Under the pieces are notes generated by a model that made no database searches, was not told where the DNA came from, and worked only from the letters and a program-made list of their open reading frames with translations. From Verrucomicrobia bacterium Tous-C9LFEB (GTDB taxonomy: Bacteria; Verrucomicrobiota; Verrucomicrobiia; Methylacidiphilales; UBA1321), in the NCBI GenBank assembly GCA_002304345.1, contig NEUU01000003.1:186001-250000 (forward strand): a stretch of 64,000 nt of DNA, read 5' to 3'. Positions 18,763-25,941 of the stretch are shown in pieces. Numbering within the stretch: position 1 is the first letter of the stretch; every line of letters starts with the position of its first letter. Both the position numbers and the translations under genes were made by a program.

Positions 18763-19854
18763 ATGGCCACCCGCACGACCAAGAAGCTCGACATCGTTTT
18801 TGAAGAACTGGAGCGTCGCATCCTCGAAAAGCGCTGGAAGGTCGGCGACCAGATTCCCACCGAAGCCGAGCTGACGGTGGAGTTCGATTGCAGCCGCAGC
18901 ACGGTGGGCAAGGCCATCGCGCGGCTGGAACATGGCGGGCTCGTCGCACGCCGCACGCGTGCCGGCACGCACGTGATCAGCAATACGAAGATCAATGCCG
19001 TCCCGCCGCCGCTGCTCAATGCGTTCGCTTTTGTCTACCCCAGCAACCAGCACGAAGGCGTGTGGCGCACCGTGCGCGGTTTTCAGGAGGCGGCGCATGA
19101 CCTCGATCGTCGCGCGCTCCTGATGTCGACTGGCGCGAATGTGGAGAAGGAGATGGAGATCGTCTCGCGGCTCGGGGAATTTGATATCAAGGGCGCGGTC
19201 GTGTTCCCGATGCGGATCGATCCGCGGAGTCATCCGCGCTACAGCGAGATGATCACGAATTGTCCTTTCCCGCTCGTGTTGGTGGAGGTGAATCTCCCGG
19301 AGACGGGCCGTCCGGCGGTGGTGGTCGATGGTTTCGATGCGGGCTATGTGATGACCCGGCATCTGCTGGATCGCGGGGTGAAGCAGATCGGATTTTTGGC
19401 CAATTACGCGTGGGTCGCGACGACGCGGGATAAGCATCAGGGCTATCGCCGCGCCATGGCCGATGCAGGGATCGAGGATGTGACGGCGTTGTCGCTGCTG
19501 GAGCCGGAAATGCGGCCGAGCTATGACGATCCGCTGCGCGAGCCGACCGAATTGGCCACCGCTTATCTGGAATCGCATCCGGGCGTGGAGGGTGTGGTGT
19601 GTTCGAGCGATTTCCTCGCGCTGGGCTTGTTGCGGGCGGCGAAGAAGAAGGGCTTGCGCGTGCCGGAGGAGTTGAAGGTGGTGGGGATCGATGATTTCGT
19701 TCTCGCGGCGGACGCGGGTCTCACGACGTACCGCATTCCCTACGAGGAAATTGGGAGTAAAGCCTGTCAGATTTTGCACGAGCTCAACCAAGGCAGCGGT
19801 TCGCCCGGAGAGCTCCATTTGCGCGGACAACTGGTCGTGCGGCGGACTTCCTGA
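18763..19854 (+). CDS. GntR-LacI chimeric transcriptional regulator, AraR-like
   Basis: 363 aa. Residues 7-75 are a GntR winged helix (ELERRILEKRWKVGDQIPTE, CSRSTVGKAIARLEHGGLVA). Residues 85-363 are a LacI-type periplasmic-binding fold (AFAFVYPSNQHEGVWRTVRG, VVVDGFDAGYVMTRHLLDRG, GVVCSSDFLALGLLRAAKKK, VVGIDDFVLA). This is the domain order of B. subtilis AraR, a sugar-responsive repressor. A perfect palindrome close to the AraR consensus lies downstream, before the dehydrogenase gene. The regulator therefore likely represses the operon 20002-24337 until its sugar is present (inference). Confidence 0.93.
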   Translation: MATRTTKKLDIVFEELERRILEKRWKVGDQIPTEAELTVEFDCSRSTVGKAIARLEHGGLVARRTRAGTHVISNTKINAVPPPLLNAFAFVYPSNQHEGVWRTVRGFQEAAHDLDRRALLMSTGANVEKEMEIVSRLGEFDIKGAVVFPMRIDPRSHPRYSEMITNCPFPLVLVEVNLPETGRPAVVVDGFDAGYVMTRHLLDRGVKQIGFLANYAWVATTRDKHQGYRRAMADAGIEDVTALSLLEPEMRPSYDDPLREPTELATAYLESHPGVEGVVCSSDFLALGLLRAAKKKGLRVPEELKVVGIDDFVLAADAGLTTYRIPYEEIGSKACQILHELNQGSGSPGELHLRGQLVVRRTS

Positions 19855-19945
19855 GATCCTGCTTTCGGGTTAAATAGTGCTTATCCCGCAGGGACTTAAG
19901 CCGACATTCAGATAATGAGATTGCTAGGACGCCGGTTTGGTTTTA

Positions 19946-19962
19946 TATTTGTCTGACAAATA
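19946..19962. promoter_or_regulatory. Perfect AraR-type operator before the sugar operon
   Basis: TATTTGTCTGACAAATA is a perfect 8-bp inverted repeat with a 1-nt centre, 39 bp before the ATG at 20002. It keeps the ATTTGT...ACAAAT half-sites known for AraR operators. Likely target of the adjacent GntR-LacI regulator. Confidence 0.65.
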
Positions 19963-20001
19963 AGAGCCTTTCTTCCCTGTAGCCATTTTCCCTCTTTCCT
20001 C

Positions 20002-21036
20002 ATGAAAACTTCCCCCGCGCTGGTTTTGGAACGGCCGTATCAGGCCTCGTACCGTGAAATTGATCTGACCCCGATGACGCCGGACACGATCCTGTGCCGC
20101 ACGACGCTGAGCGCGATCAGTTCCGGCACCGACATGAAAACCTGGCGCGGCCAGCAGCACCCGGAGCAGTGTTGGTATCCGCTTGTGCCGGGTTATGAAA
20201 GCGTGGGCGTGGTGGAGCAAGTGGGGCCGGAGGCGAAGACCAGTTTGAAGCCGGGCGACCGGGTCATGATCAACGAGTGCCGCCAGTTCGCGAATGTTTG
20301 CGCGGCGTGGGGCGGCAGCGTGAAGTATGTGCTGAAGAATTCTGTTACCGCACCGTCCCCGTTCGATTACATGGTGAAGATCCCGGACAACGTCTCCGAC
20401 CGCGACGCGGTGCTGGCGTACCTCGCGTGCGTGGCGTTGAAGGGCGCGAAGCGGCTGACGTATCGTCCCAATGAAACCATTCTCATCGTGGGCGCGGGCA
20501 TGGTGGGACTGAGCGCGGCGCAGATTGTCAAAATCCTGAATCCATCCGCGAAGGTGATCGTGATCGACCGCTCTGCGTTCCGTTGCGAGATCGCGCGGCA
20601 CTATGCGGATCAGGTCTTCCTCGCGGACGGCAGCGAAGTGGCCAAGCTTGCTGAAGCCACCGACGGCAAGAAAGCCGACAAGATCATCGAATGCAGCGGT
20701 CATTCGGAAGTGGTGGGCACGCTGCACCGATACCTCAAGGACGGTGGTTGGGCGCACGACGACGAGCCCGGTCACATCCATTTGCAGGGCGATTATCCCG
20801 AGCCGATCACGCTCGATTCGTGGCATCGCTGGTTCACGAAAAATTGCACTGTCACGATGACGTGCGCGCTCGGGCCCGGGACGAAGGAGCAGATTTTGCA
20901 GTGGATGAGCGAAGGGAAATTCAACACGACGCATCTGCCCACGGAGCTGTGGAAGGCGGAGCAAGGTCACGAGGCGTTCACGTACAAACAAACCAAAGGC
21001 GACGCGGTGTTCAAAGTGTTGCTGGAGTGGAGCTGA
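20002..21036 (+). CDS. Medium-chain dehydrogenase/reductase (zinc-type alcohol dehydrogenase family)
   Basis: 344 aa. The N-terminal GroES-like domain carries SAISSGTDMKTWRG and VPGYESVGVVEQVG. The usual catalytic zinc Cys at the start of this domain is replaced by Ser, as in the BchC/GTE-type oxidoreductases. The four-Cys structural zinc loop is absent. The Rossmann motif is ILIVGAGMVGLSAAQIVKIL, about residues 155-174, followed by a cofactor-binding acidic residue in VIVIDRS. It probably oxidises a sugar or polyol with NAD(P). It is the first structural gene of the operon, followed two bases after its stop by the isomerase-like gene. Confidence 0.88.
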   Translation: MKTSPALVLERPYQASYREIDLTPMTPDTILCRTTLSAISSGTDMKTWRGQQHPEQCWYPLVPGYESVGVVEQVGPEAKTSLKPGDRVMINECRQFANVCAAWGGSVKYVLKNSVTAPSPFDYMVKIPDNVSDRDAVLAYLACVALKGAKRLTYRPNETILIVGAGMVGLSAAQIVKILNPSAKVIVIDRSAFRCEIARHYADQVFLADGSEVAKLAEATDGKKADKIIECSGHSEVVGTLHRYLKDGGWAHDDEPGHIHLQGDYPEPITLDSWHRWFTKNCTVTMTCALGPGTKEQILQWMSEGKFNTTHLPTELWKAEQGHEAFTYKQTKGDAVFKVLLEWS

Positions 21037-21038
21037 TC

Positions 21039-21866
21039 ATGCAATTCGGCAGCGCGGCGTGGGGCTTTCGCGAAACCCCGTTGGAGCAGCAACTGGCCAT
21101 CACGCGGGAGCTGGGACTTTCGTTTTTAGAGCTCGGCGTGGCGGGTCACGAGAATGATTTCTTGCAGGTGGACGCGACGGCGGAGCAACTCAGCCGGGTG
21201 GGGGAGTTGTTCCAGCGGTACGGCGTGTCGTTGCGGGCGGTGTCGACCGGTAACGATTTCACACAAGCCGACGAGTCCGCCTGCAAGACGGATTTGGAAA
21301 AAATCATGCACGTGACGGCGTTGGCGGAGGCGCTTGGTGCCCGGACACTGCGCATCTTCGCGGGATTCAGTCCGGCGGAGGAGGTGACCGGGGCGCGCTG
21401 GAAGCGGATGGTGTCGTGCCTGAACGAAGCGGTCGAACATGCGTCGCGGCACGGGGTGACCCTCGCGGTGGAAACGCACGGCGGCGTGAAATCGGTTCCG
21501 GGCGGCATCGCGCATTTTCACAGCACGTCGACGCGGCCGGAATTGCTGACGCGCTGGCTGGGCGAAGTGTCACCGAAGGCCCGGCTGTTGTTTGATCCGG
21601 CGAATCTCGGCGCTGTGGGAATGAACGAAGCCGAAATCCTCGCGCTCTACCGTCAACTGCAGCCGCAGATCGCGGTGTTTCATCTGAAGGATTTCAAACG
21701 GATCAGCCCGACGGCGATTCAACCGTGCGCGTGCGGCGAGGGGATGCTCGACTGGACGCAACTGATGGCCGGGTTTCGCGCGTTCGAGGGTATCGGTTTT
21801 CTCGAATACGAAATGACCGGCGACATCGTGGACGGATTGAAGCGCACGCTTAAAGCGATTGCGTAA
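21039..21866 (+). CDS. Sugar phosphate isomerase/epimerase (xylose-isomerase-like TIM barrel)
   Basis: 275 aa from the ATG at 21039, two bases after the dehydrogenase stop. A longer open frame upstream overlaps that gene and is rejected. The fold signs are FGSAAWGFRETPLEQQLA, LSFLELGVAGHENDF, a metal-site ETHGG at about residue 148, RLLFDPANLGAVG and AVFHLKDFKR, ending with GFLEYEMTGD. These correspond to the Glu/Asp/His metal ligands of AP-endonuclease-2-like isomerases. Substrate unknown. It is part of a four-gene operon. Confidence 0.9.
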   Translation: MQFGSAAWGFRETPLEQQLAITRELGLSFLELGVAGHENDFLQVDATAEQLSRVGELFQRYGVSLRAVSTGNDFTQADESACKTDLEKIMHVTALAEALGARTLRIFAGFSPAEEVTGARWKRMVSCLNEAVEHASRHGVTLAVETHGGVKSVPGGIAHFHSTSTRPELLTRWLGEVSPKARLLFDPANLGAVGMNEAEILALYRQLQPQIAVFHLKDFKRISPTAIQPCACGEGMLDWTQLMAGFRAFEGIGFLEYEMTGDIVDGLKRTLKAIA

Positions 21867-21878
21867 ACGAGAGGTTTG

Positions 21879-22934
21879 ATGCTCACGCCGGAACTTCGCC
21901 TCATTCATTTGCAGTTAACCAAGCACTGCAATTTGCGCTGCTCGTTTTGCGGGCAATGGGGCGAACACGGCTACATGAAGGAATCGTCCGCGGACGATCT
22001 CACGACGGCGCAGTGGCTCGATGTGGTGGCACAGGCGGTGGCGTATCGCGCGGAGACTGGCATTGCGCCGCAGTTCATACTGTGGGGCGGCGAACCGCTC
22101 GCGAGTCCGGCTTTTCCGGCGGTGAGCGCGGCCTTGCGCGAAGCGGGCTTCACGACGGCATTGATTACCAATGGCGTATTGATCGAAAAACATCTCGACG
22201 TGATCAATCGCCAGATCGACACGGTTTATGTTTCGCTCGATGGACCTCCCGAAGTGCACGAGCGCGTGCGCGGCGCGAAGGGAATCTGGCCGCGGATCGA
22301 ACGTGGCTTGGCGGGGCTGGATCGTGCGAAGGTGATGCGGGTTTGTTTGTTCACACTCTGCGGCGAGAACTGGCGCGAGGCGGTGACGTTTCCGCATCGC
22401 CTGGGACCGCTCGGTTTCGACCGCGTGATTTATCAAAACCTGATCTATTGCACGAGCGCGCAGGCGGACGATTACCGCCTCTGGATGCGGGAGAGTTTCG
22501 CGCAGTCCTCGCCCCGGTTGGACTCGTGGATCAGCGACGCTCCGGAACCGTGGGTGGCGGAGTTGCCCGGCGTGGTGTCTGCCTTGGAGGAAAAAATCCG
22601 CGCGGGCGCGTATCCGCTCGAAGTGCAGCTTTATCCCGGCGAGTTGAACGCGGGGAATATCGCGCAGTGGTACGACTCGTCTGTGCCTCTCAAGAAGACG
22701 CGTCAGCCGTGCGCGATGCCGTTCCGGCATTTGCAAATCAATCACGATGGGCAGGCCCATTTTTGCGTGGACTTCAACGACTTCACGCTCGGCAACGTGC
22801 GGGAGCATTCCGTGCTCGATCTTTTCACCAATGACCGCGCGCGCCGTTTCCGCGCCGAGGGGGCGACCTGTAACAGTCTCTGCGCGCGGTGCCCCTGGTA
22901 CTACAACGACTCGCTCGCGGTCGATCAGCGCTAA
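21879..22934 (+). CDS. Radical SAM protein with SPASM-like C-terminal cysteines
   Basis: 351 aa from the ATG at 21879, with GAGAGG at 21870-21875 supporting it over a TTG one codon earlier. The radical SAM cluster motif is C17-x3-C21-x2-C24 (KHCNLRCSFCGQWG), followed by WGGEPL, the SAM-binding GGE motif. The C-terminal part has CAMPFRHLQINHDGQAHFC and later a C-x3-C-x2-C group (CNSLCARCPW), the pattern of a SPASM/twitch domain binding auxiliary Fe-S clusters. SPASM enzymes modify peptides or oxidise sugars and aminocyclitols. The sugar operon context favours a carbohydrate substrate (inference). Confidence 0.9.
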   Translation: MLTPELRLIHLQLTKHCNLRCSFCGQWGEHGYMKESSADDLTTAQWLDVVAQAVAYRAETGIAPQFILWGGEPLASPAFPAVSAALREAGFTTALITNGVLIEKHLDVINRQIDTVYVSLDGPPEVHERVRGAKGIWPRIERGLAGLDRAKVMRVCLFTLCGENWREAVTFPHRLGPLGFDRVIYQNLIYCTSAQADDYRLWMRESFAQSSPRLDSWISDAPEPWVAELPGVVSALEEKIRAGAYPLEVQLYPGELNAGNIAQWYDSSVPLKKTRQPCAMPFRHLQINHDGQAHFCVDFNDFTLGNVREHSVLDLFTNDRARRFRAEGATCNSLCARCPWYYNDSLAVDQR

Positions 22935-22942
22935 AACATTTT

Positions 22943-24337
22943 ATGCAAAAACCACAAATCATCTACATGCCGCACGCGAATATCCAGTATTCGCAGCTCG
23001 CCCCGGAAAAACGCCAGTGGGTCATGAAAAACTCGTACGAGAAACTCTTCGATCTCGTGCTGAGCGGACCCTACAAGATCGCCTTCGAAGCGTCGGGCAA
23101 GACGATCGAGGAGATCGCCCTGCAAGCGCCCGAGGTGTTGGAAAAACTGAAGCAGCTCGTCACGGAAAAGAAGCTGGAGCCGGTCTCATCGCCGTATATC
23201 CATTTCATGCTTTCGAATATCCCCACCGAGATCACGCTCGACTCGTTGCGCTACGCGCTCGACATCTGGGAGAAGTACGTCGGCGTGCGACCCGAGACCG
23301 GATGGAATCCCGAGTGCGGCTGGGCGTCGTACGTGCCGGACTTGTACCAGAAGGCGGGCTTCAAGACGCTCGTGATGGATGCCGATTCGCTGCTGTTGTC
23401 GTTCGAGGAAATTCGTCAGGCCACGGGCTTGAAGTATGACATTCAGGGCCACAGCAACAAGAATCACCTCTTCAAAATCGAGGACTACATTCAGGACAAA
23501 CCCGACTTCCTGAAGTACATCACCAATCCCTCCAAGACCGAGAGCGGTTTGCAGATGTTGTTCCGCTCCGATTGCATGGCCAATCCGATGCTCTGGTTCC
23601 TCATGGGCGCGACCGAAGGCATGCGCAAGGAACCCGTCTCGCTGAAGGAAATTCAGACGTTGCTGGCGAAGTGGAAGACCCGCATCGAACAGAGCGGCTC
23701 GTTCATCATGCCCTATGCGGAAGACGCCGAGTACATCGGCACGTCGGCCTACTTCTACGTGAAGCAATTCAACCAGGCGCGTTTCTTCGAGCCGGAACCG
23801 CAGAGCGTGACGCGCTTCGGCCAGTTGCTCGATTCCGCCATCGAAGCGGGCTACGAGCTTTCCACGCCGAGCGAAGTCATCGCTGCGGCCGGCAAAAACG
23901 TTTTCGTCAACGAGCACGTCCTCGATATCGAGAACGGCGTCGCGTGGCACGGCGGCACCGCCAAGGCGTGGGCGAACACGGAGTACTCGCGCTTGATGGA
24001 CCCGGTCTGCCAATCGATTCTCAATGGCATCAAGGAAGTCGCGCAGCATGTCGGGCTTGATCTCGATACGCTCGATGCGGATCTGTCGACCGCGATGAAG
24101 GCCGTGACCAGCGCCTATGTCTCCGATTCGCGTTGGCCGCCACTGCCGACCTCGCCGGGCCGGTTCAACGTGCGTGAGTCGCTCGATGACATGGTCGTGG
24201 CGAACAATGCGCTTCGGGCTGCGATGGTGAAACGCGGGATCGCGCACAAGCGCAGTTTGTATTCGCCCGAGCTCATGGCGACGCAGATCAAGGCGATCGA
24301 CGATCAGCTCATGGCGCGGAAATACTTCGGCGAGTAG
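22943..24337 (+). CDS. GH57-like glycosidase / deacetylase-fold protein
   Basis: 464 aa from the ATG at 22943, nine bases after the radical SAM stop. The frame is open 18 codons earlier, but that overlaps the previous gene. The start IIYMPHANIQYSQLAPEKR resembles the first motif of GH57 (alpha/beta)7-barrel glycosidases. VSSPYIHFML and ETGWNPECGWASYVPDLYQK resemble the later motifs with a candidate catalytic Glu. MPYAEDAEYIGT is a further acidic stretch. No signal peptide, so it is cytoplasmic. It probably cleaves an oligosaccharide whose products feed the dehydrogenase and isomerase. The family assignment is by motif resemblance only. Confidence 0.75.
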   Translation: MQKPQIIYMPHANIQYSQLAPEKRQWVMKNSYEKLFDLVLSGPYKIAFEASGKTIEEIALQAPEVLEKLKQLVTEKKLEPVSSPYIHFMLSNIPTEITLDSLRYALDIWEKYVGVRPETGWNPECGWASYVPDLYQKAGFKTLVMDADSLLLSFEEIRQATGLKYDIQGHSNKNHLFKIEDYIQDKPDFLKYITNPSKTESGLQMLFRSDCMANPMLWFLMGATEGMRKEPVSLKEIQTLLAKWKTRIEQSGSFIMPYAEDAEYIGTSAYFYVKQFNQARFFEPEPQSVTRFGQLLDSAIEAGYELSTPSEVIAAAGKNVFVNEHVLDIENGVAWHGGTAKAWANTEYSRLMDPVCQSILNGIKEVAQHVGLDLDTLDADLSTAMKAVTSAYVSDSRWPPLPTSPGRFNVRESLDDMVVANNALRAAMVKRGIAHKRSLYSPELMATQIKAIDDQLMARKYFGE

Positions 24338-24356
24338 TTCGATTCGCTGGGAATGA

Positions 24357-24383
24357 GGACCTCCGGTTTCAAGCCGGAGGTCC
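24357..24383 (+). terminator. Hairpin after the sugar operon
   Basis: GGACCTCCGG-TTTCAAG-CCGGAGGTCC, a perfect 10-bp stem 20 bp after the last operon gene. There is no T-run, so it may be a terminator aided by Rho or an mRNA 3'-end stabiliser. Confidence 0.5.
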
Positions 24384-24550
24384 GTATGACGTTGCCCTCC
24401 CGTCCAATCGGGAGATCAATTTGCGGAATTACGCTCAGATTATGAAACTCTTTGAGTAATAGCTGTAAATGGATGTCGTCGCCCTTCTGGCGGATGAGGC
24501 CTATGGTAGGGGAGAACAAGGACGCACCTAACCCCTCGAATCCCACGACT

Positions 24551-25327
24551 ATGACCTCCTTCAAACTCATTCCTACCAAGCTGGCGATCGCGATTCTGGC
24601 CGGTCTCATGACGGTGACGTCGCAAGCCGCCGTGCTCTGGTCCGAGACGTTTACTGTCGGCACCGCTGGCAACTACGATACCTACAATGCGCACTCATGG
24701 AGTGCGTACGACAAGCTCCTTCAACAAAATGTGTCGAGTGTCGTTTCCCCCTGGACTGGCACAGGCACCGATTCGATTGCGATTGTGGGCAAGACGGATC
24801 TTCACAGTACCATTGGCTTTGCCGCGTTCTTTAATGCCGATACGGCGGCGGGTACGATCACCAACCTCTTCAAAACCGGCATCAGTGTGGCCAATCCCGG
24901 GACGCTGACCTATGATGCCATGAAGGGTCCGACCACGGTGACTGGGTCGTTGCAGTTGATGGTGCAGGTGGGCAGTCAATGGTATGTGAGCGCCACATCT
25001 GTCACTCCCAGCGGTAGCGGTGCTTCCGGCGCATTCAATACGAATGCCACGACTTACACCTTTGATTTTACCACCGCCACGAATTCCTCTTGGTACACCT
25101 ACACACCAGCGGTCACGGGCACGTATGCCTTGGGTTCATCACTGACGCTGGACGTCTCTCAGCAGACGATCACGGGAATTGGCTGGTACGAGACACTGGG
25201 TGCCAGCTCGGCCTTATACGTCGACAACATGGTTGTCAACAGCATCCCGGAACCGACGACGGCCATGCTTCTGGGCTCGGGCGCGCTGGGATTGTTCTGG
25301 CAGGCCAAGCGCCGCCGTCGTTCTTGA
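24551..25327 (+). CDS. PEP-CTERM sorting-signal secreted protein
   Basis: 258 aa from the ATG at 24551. Upstream codons add a non-signal leader. Residues 1-26 are a signal peptide (MTSFKLIPTKLAIAILAGLM then TVTSQA). The body is Ser/Thr/Gly-rich and beta-like, with no named domain. The C-terminus is a PEP-CTERM signal: IPEPTTAMLLGSGALGLFW followed by KRRRRS. Such proteins are exported and processed by exosortase, usually in exopolysaccharide-producing, biofilm-forming bacteria including Verrucomicrobiota. No exosortase gene is in this window. It is monocistronic, followed by a clear terminator. Confidence 0.93.
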   Translation: MTSFKLIPTKLAIAILAGLMTVTSQAAVLWSETFTVGTAGNYDTYNAHSWSAYDKLLQQNVSSVVSPWTGTGTDSIAIVGKTDLHSTIGFAAFFNADTAAGTITNLFKTGISVANPGTLTYDAMKGPTTVTGSLQLMVQVGSQWYVSATSVTPSGSGASGAFNTNATTYTFDFTTATNSSWYTYTPAVTGTYALGSSLTLDVSQQTITGIGWYETLGASSALYVDNMVVNSIPEPTTAMLLGSGALGLFWQAKRRRRS

Positions 25328-25355
25328 TTTTGAATTGTTAGTTTGCCTCGCGTTT

Positions 25356-25387
25356 AGGGCGGCTCTTGGGAGCCGCCCTTCTTTTTT
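25356..25387 (+). terminator. Rho-independent terminator
   Basis: AGGGCGGCTC-TTGGG-AGCCGCCCT followed by TCTTTTTT: a strong GC stem with a T-run, 28 bp after the PEP-CTERM gene stop. Confidence 0.85.
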
Positions 25388-25939
25388 GGAGGGTGGACTT
25401 GCTGCCGGACCTGATTCCAATCAAGGAGTGGTTCCCGATCGAGAAGTCAGACCGCCCCCCTTGCCCGATCCCTCGGCTGCGCTCGGGATGACCAGCGTGA
25501 CGCTGGACCCAGTATTATGTATCTGTCGTCAGCCGTATTGGATGCAACGTCACGTTGCTCGACAAGCTCAGGATGACGTGGAATGAAGGTAATGTTTTGG
25601 GTAATTTTCTACTCTCATCAGAACTCTTCGCTACCCTTTGAGATTACTACCCCAACCCGTCATCCTGAGCTTGTCGAAGGATCGGCTGGGATGGTTTAGG
25701 ATACGACAATCAACTTGAAACCAGATGGGAAGCTCCTCAATTTCTCTCTGGTTTGCGGTCTGACCCCGGACGCCCTAATGCATCACCATACCGACTTTTT
25801 CAATCTATGATCCATGCATTTAATAGATGCAATAGGATTTGAATTGTATTATGTTCTACAAATAAACAAACTTGTTTGCGTATTGCAAAATACACTGTGA
25901 TTCAAGTACTTTAAGCGGCATTTTAATAGAACAAATCCT
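25388..25939. other. Intergenic, repeat-rich, upstream of large secreted glycosidase-like gene
   Basis: About 550 bases without a supported gene. It contains GATCCCTCGG/GCTCGGGATGAC (25469-25493), CCAGCGTGACGCTGG (25490-25504) and family-2 repeat copy B (25560-25721). The last 110 bases are AT-rich with small palindromes (CAAAC-TT-GTTTG at 25868-25879, GTATT-GCAA-AATAC at 25880-25893), which look like operator sites. Confidence 0.6.
25560..25721. repeat. Inverted-arm repeat family 2, copy B (interior inverted)
   Basis: Arms 25560-25578 and 25658-25683 enclose 79 bp that match the interior of copy A (18515-18594) only as reverse complement. The right flank 25684-25721 matches copy A directly. 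Compatible with inversion between the arms. Confidence 0.7.
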
Positions 25940-25941
25940 AT
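25832..25941. promoter_or_regulatory. Inverted repeat reaching the start codon of the large secreted gene
   Basis: ATAGGATTTG (25832-25841) and CAAATCCTAT (25932-25941) are perfect 10-bp reverse complements about 90 bp apart. The second arm overlaps the ATG at 25940. In a transcript they could pair and cover the start (inference). No ribosome binding site is visible. Confidence 0.35.

Noticed and set aside
20691-21038. N-terminal extension of the isomerase-like gene
   Set aside because: It overlaps the dehydrogenase gene in another frame; the ATG at 21039, two bases after that gene's stop, is the natural start.
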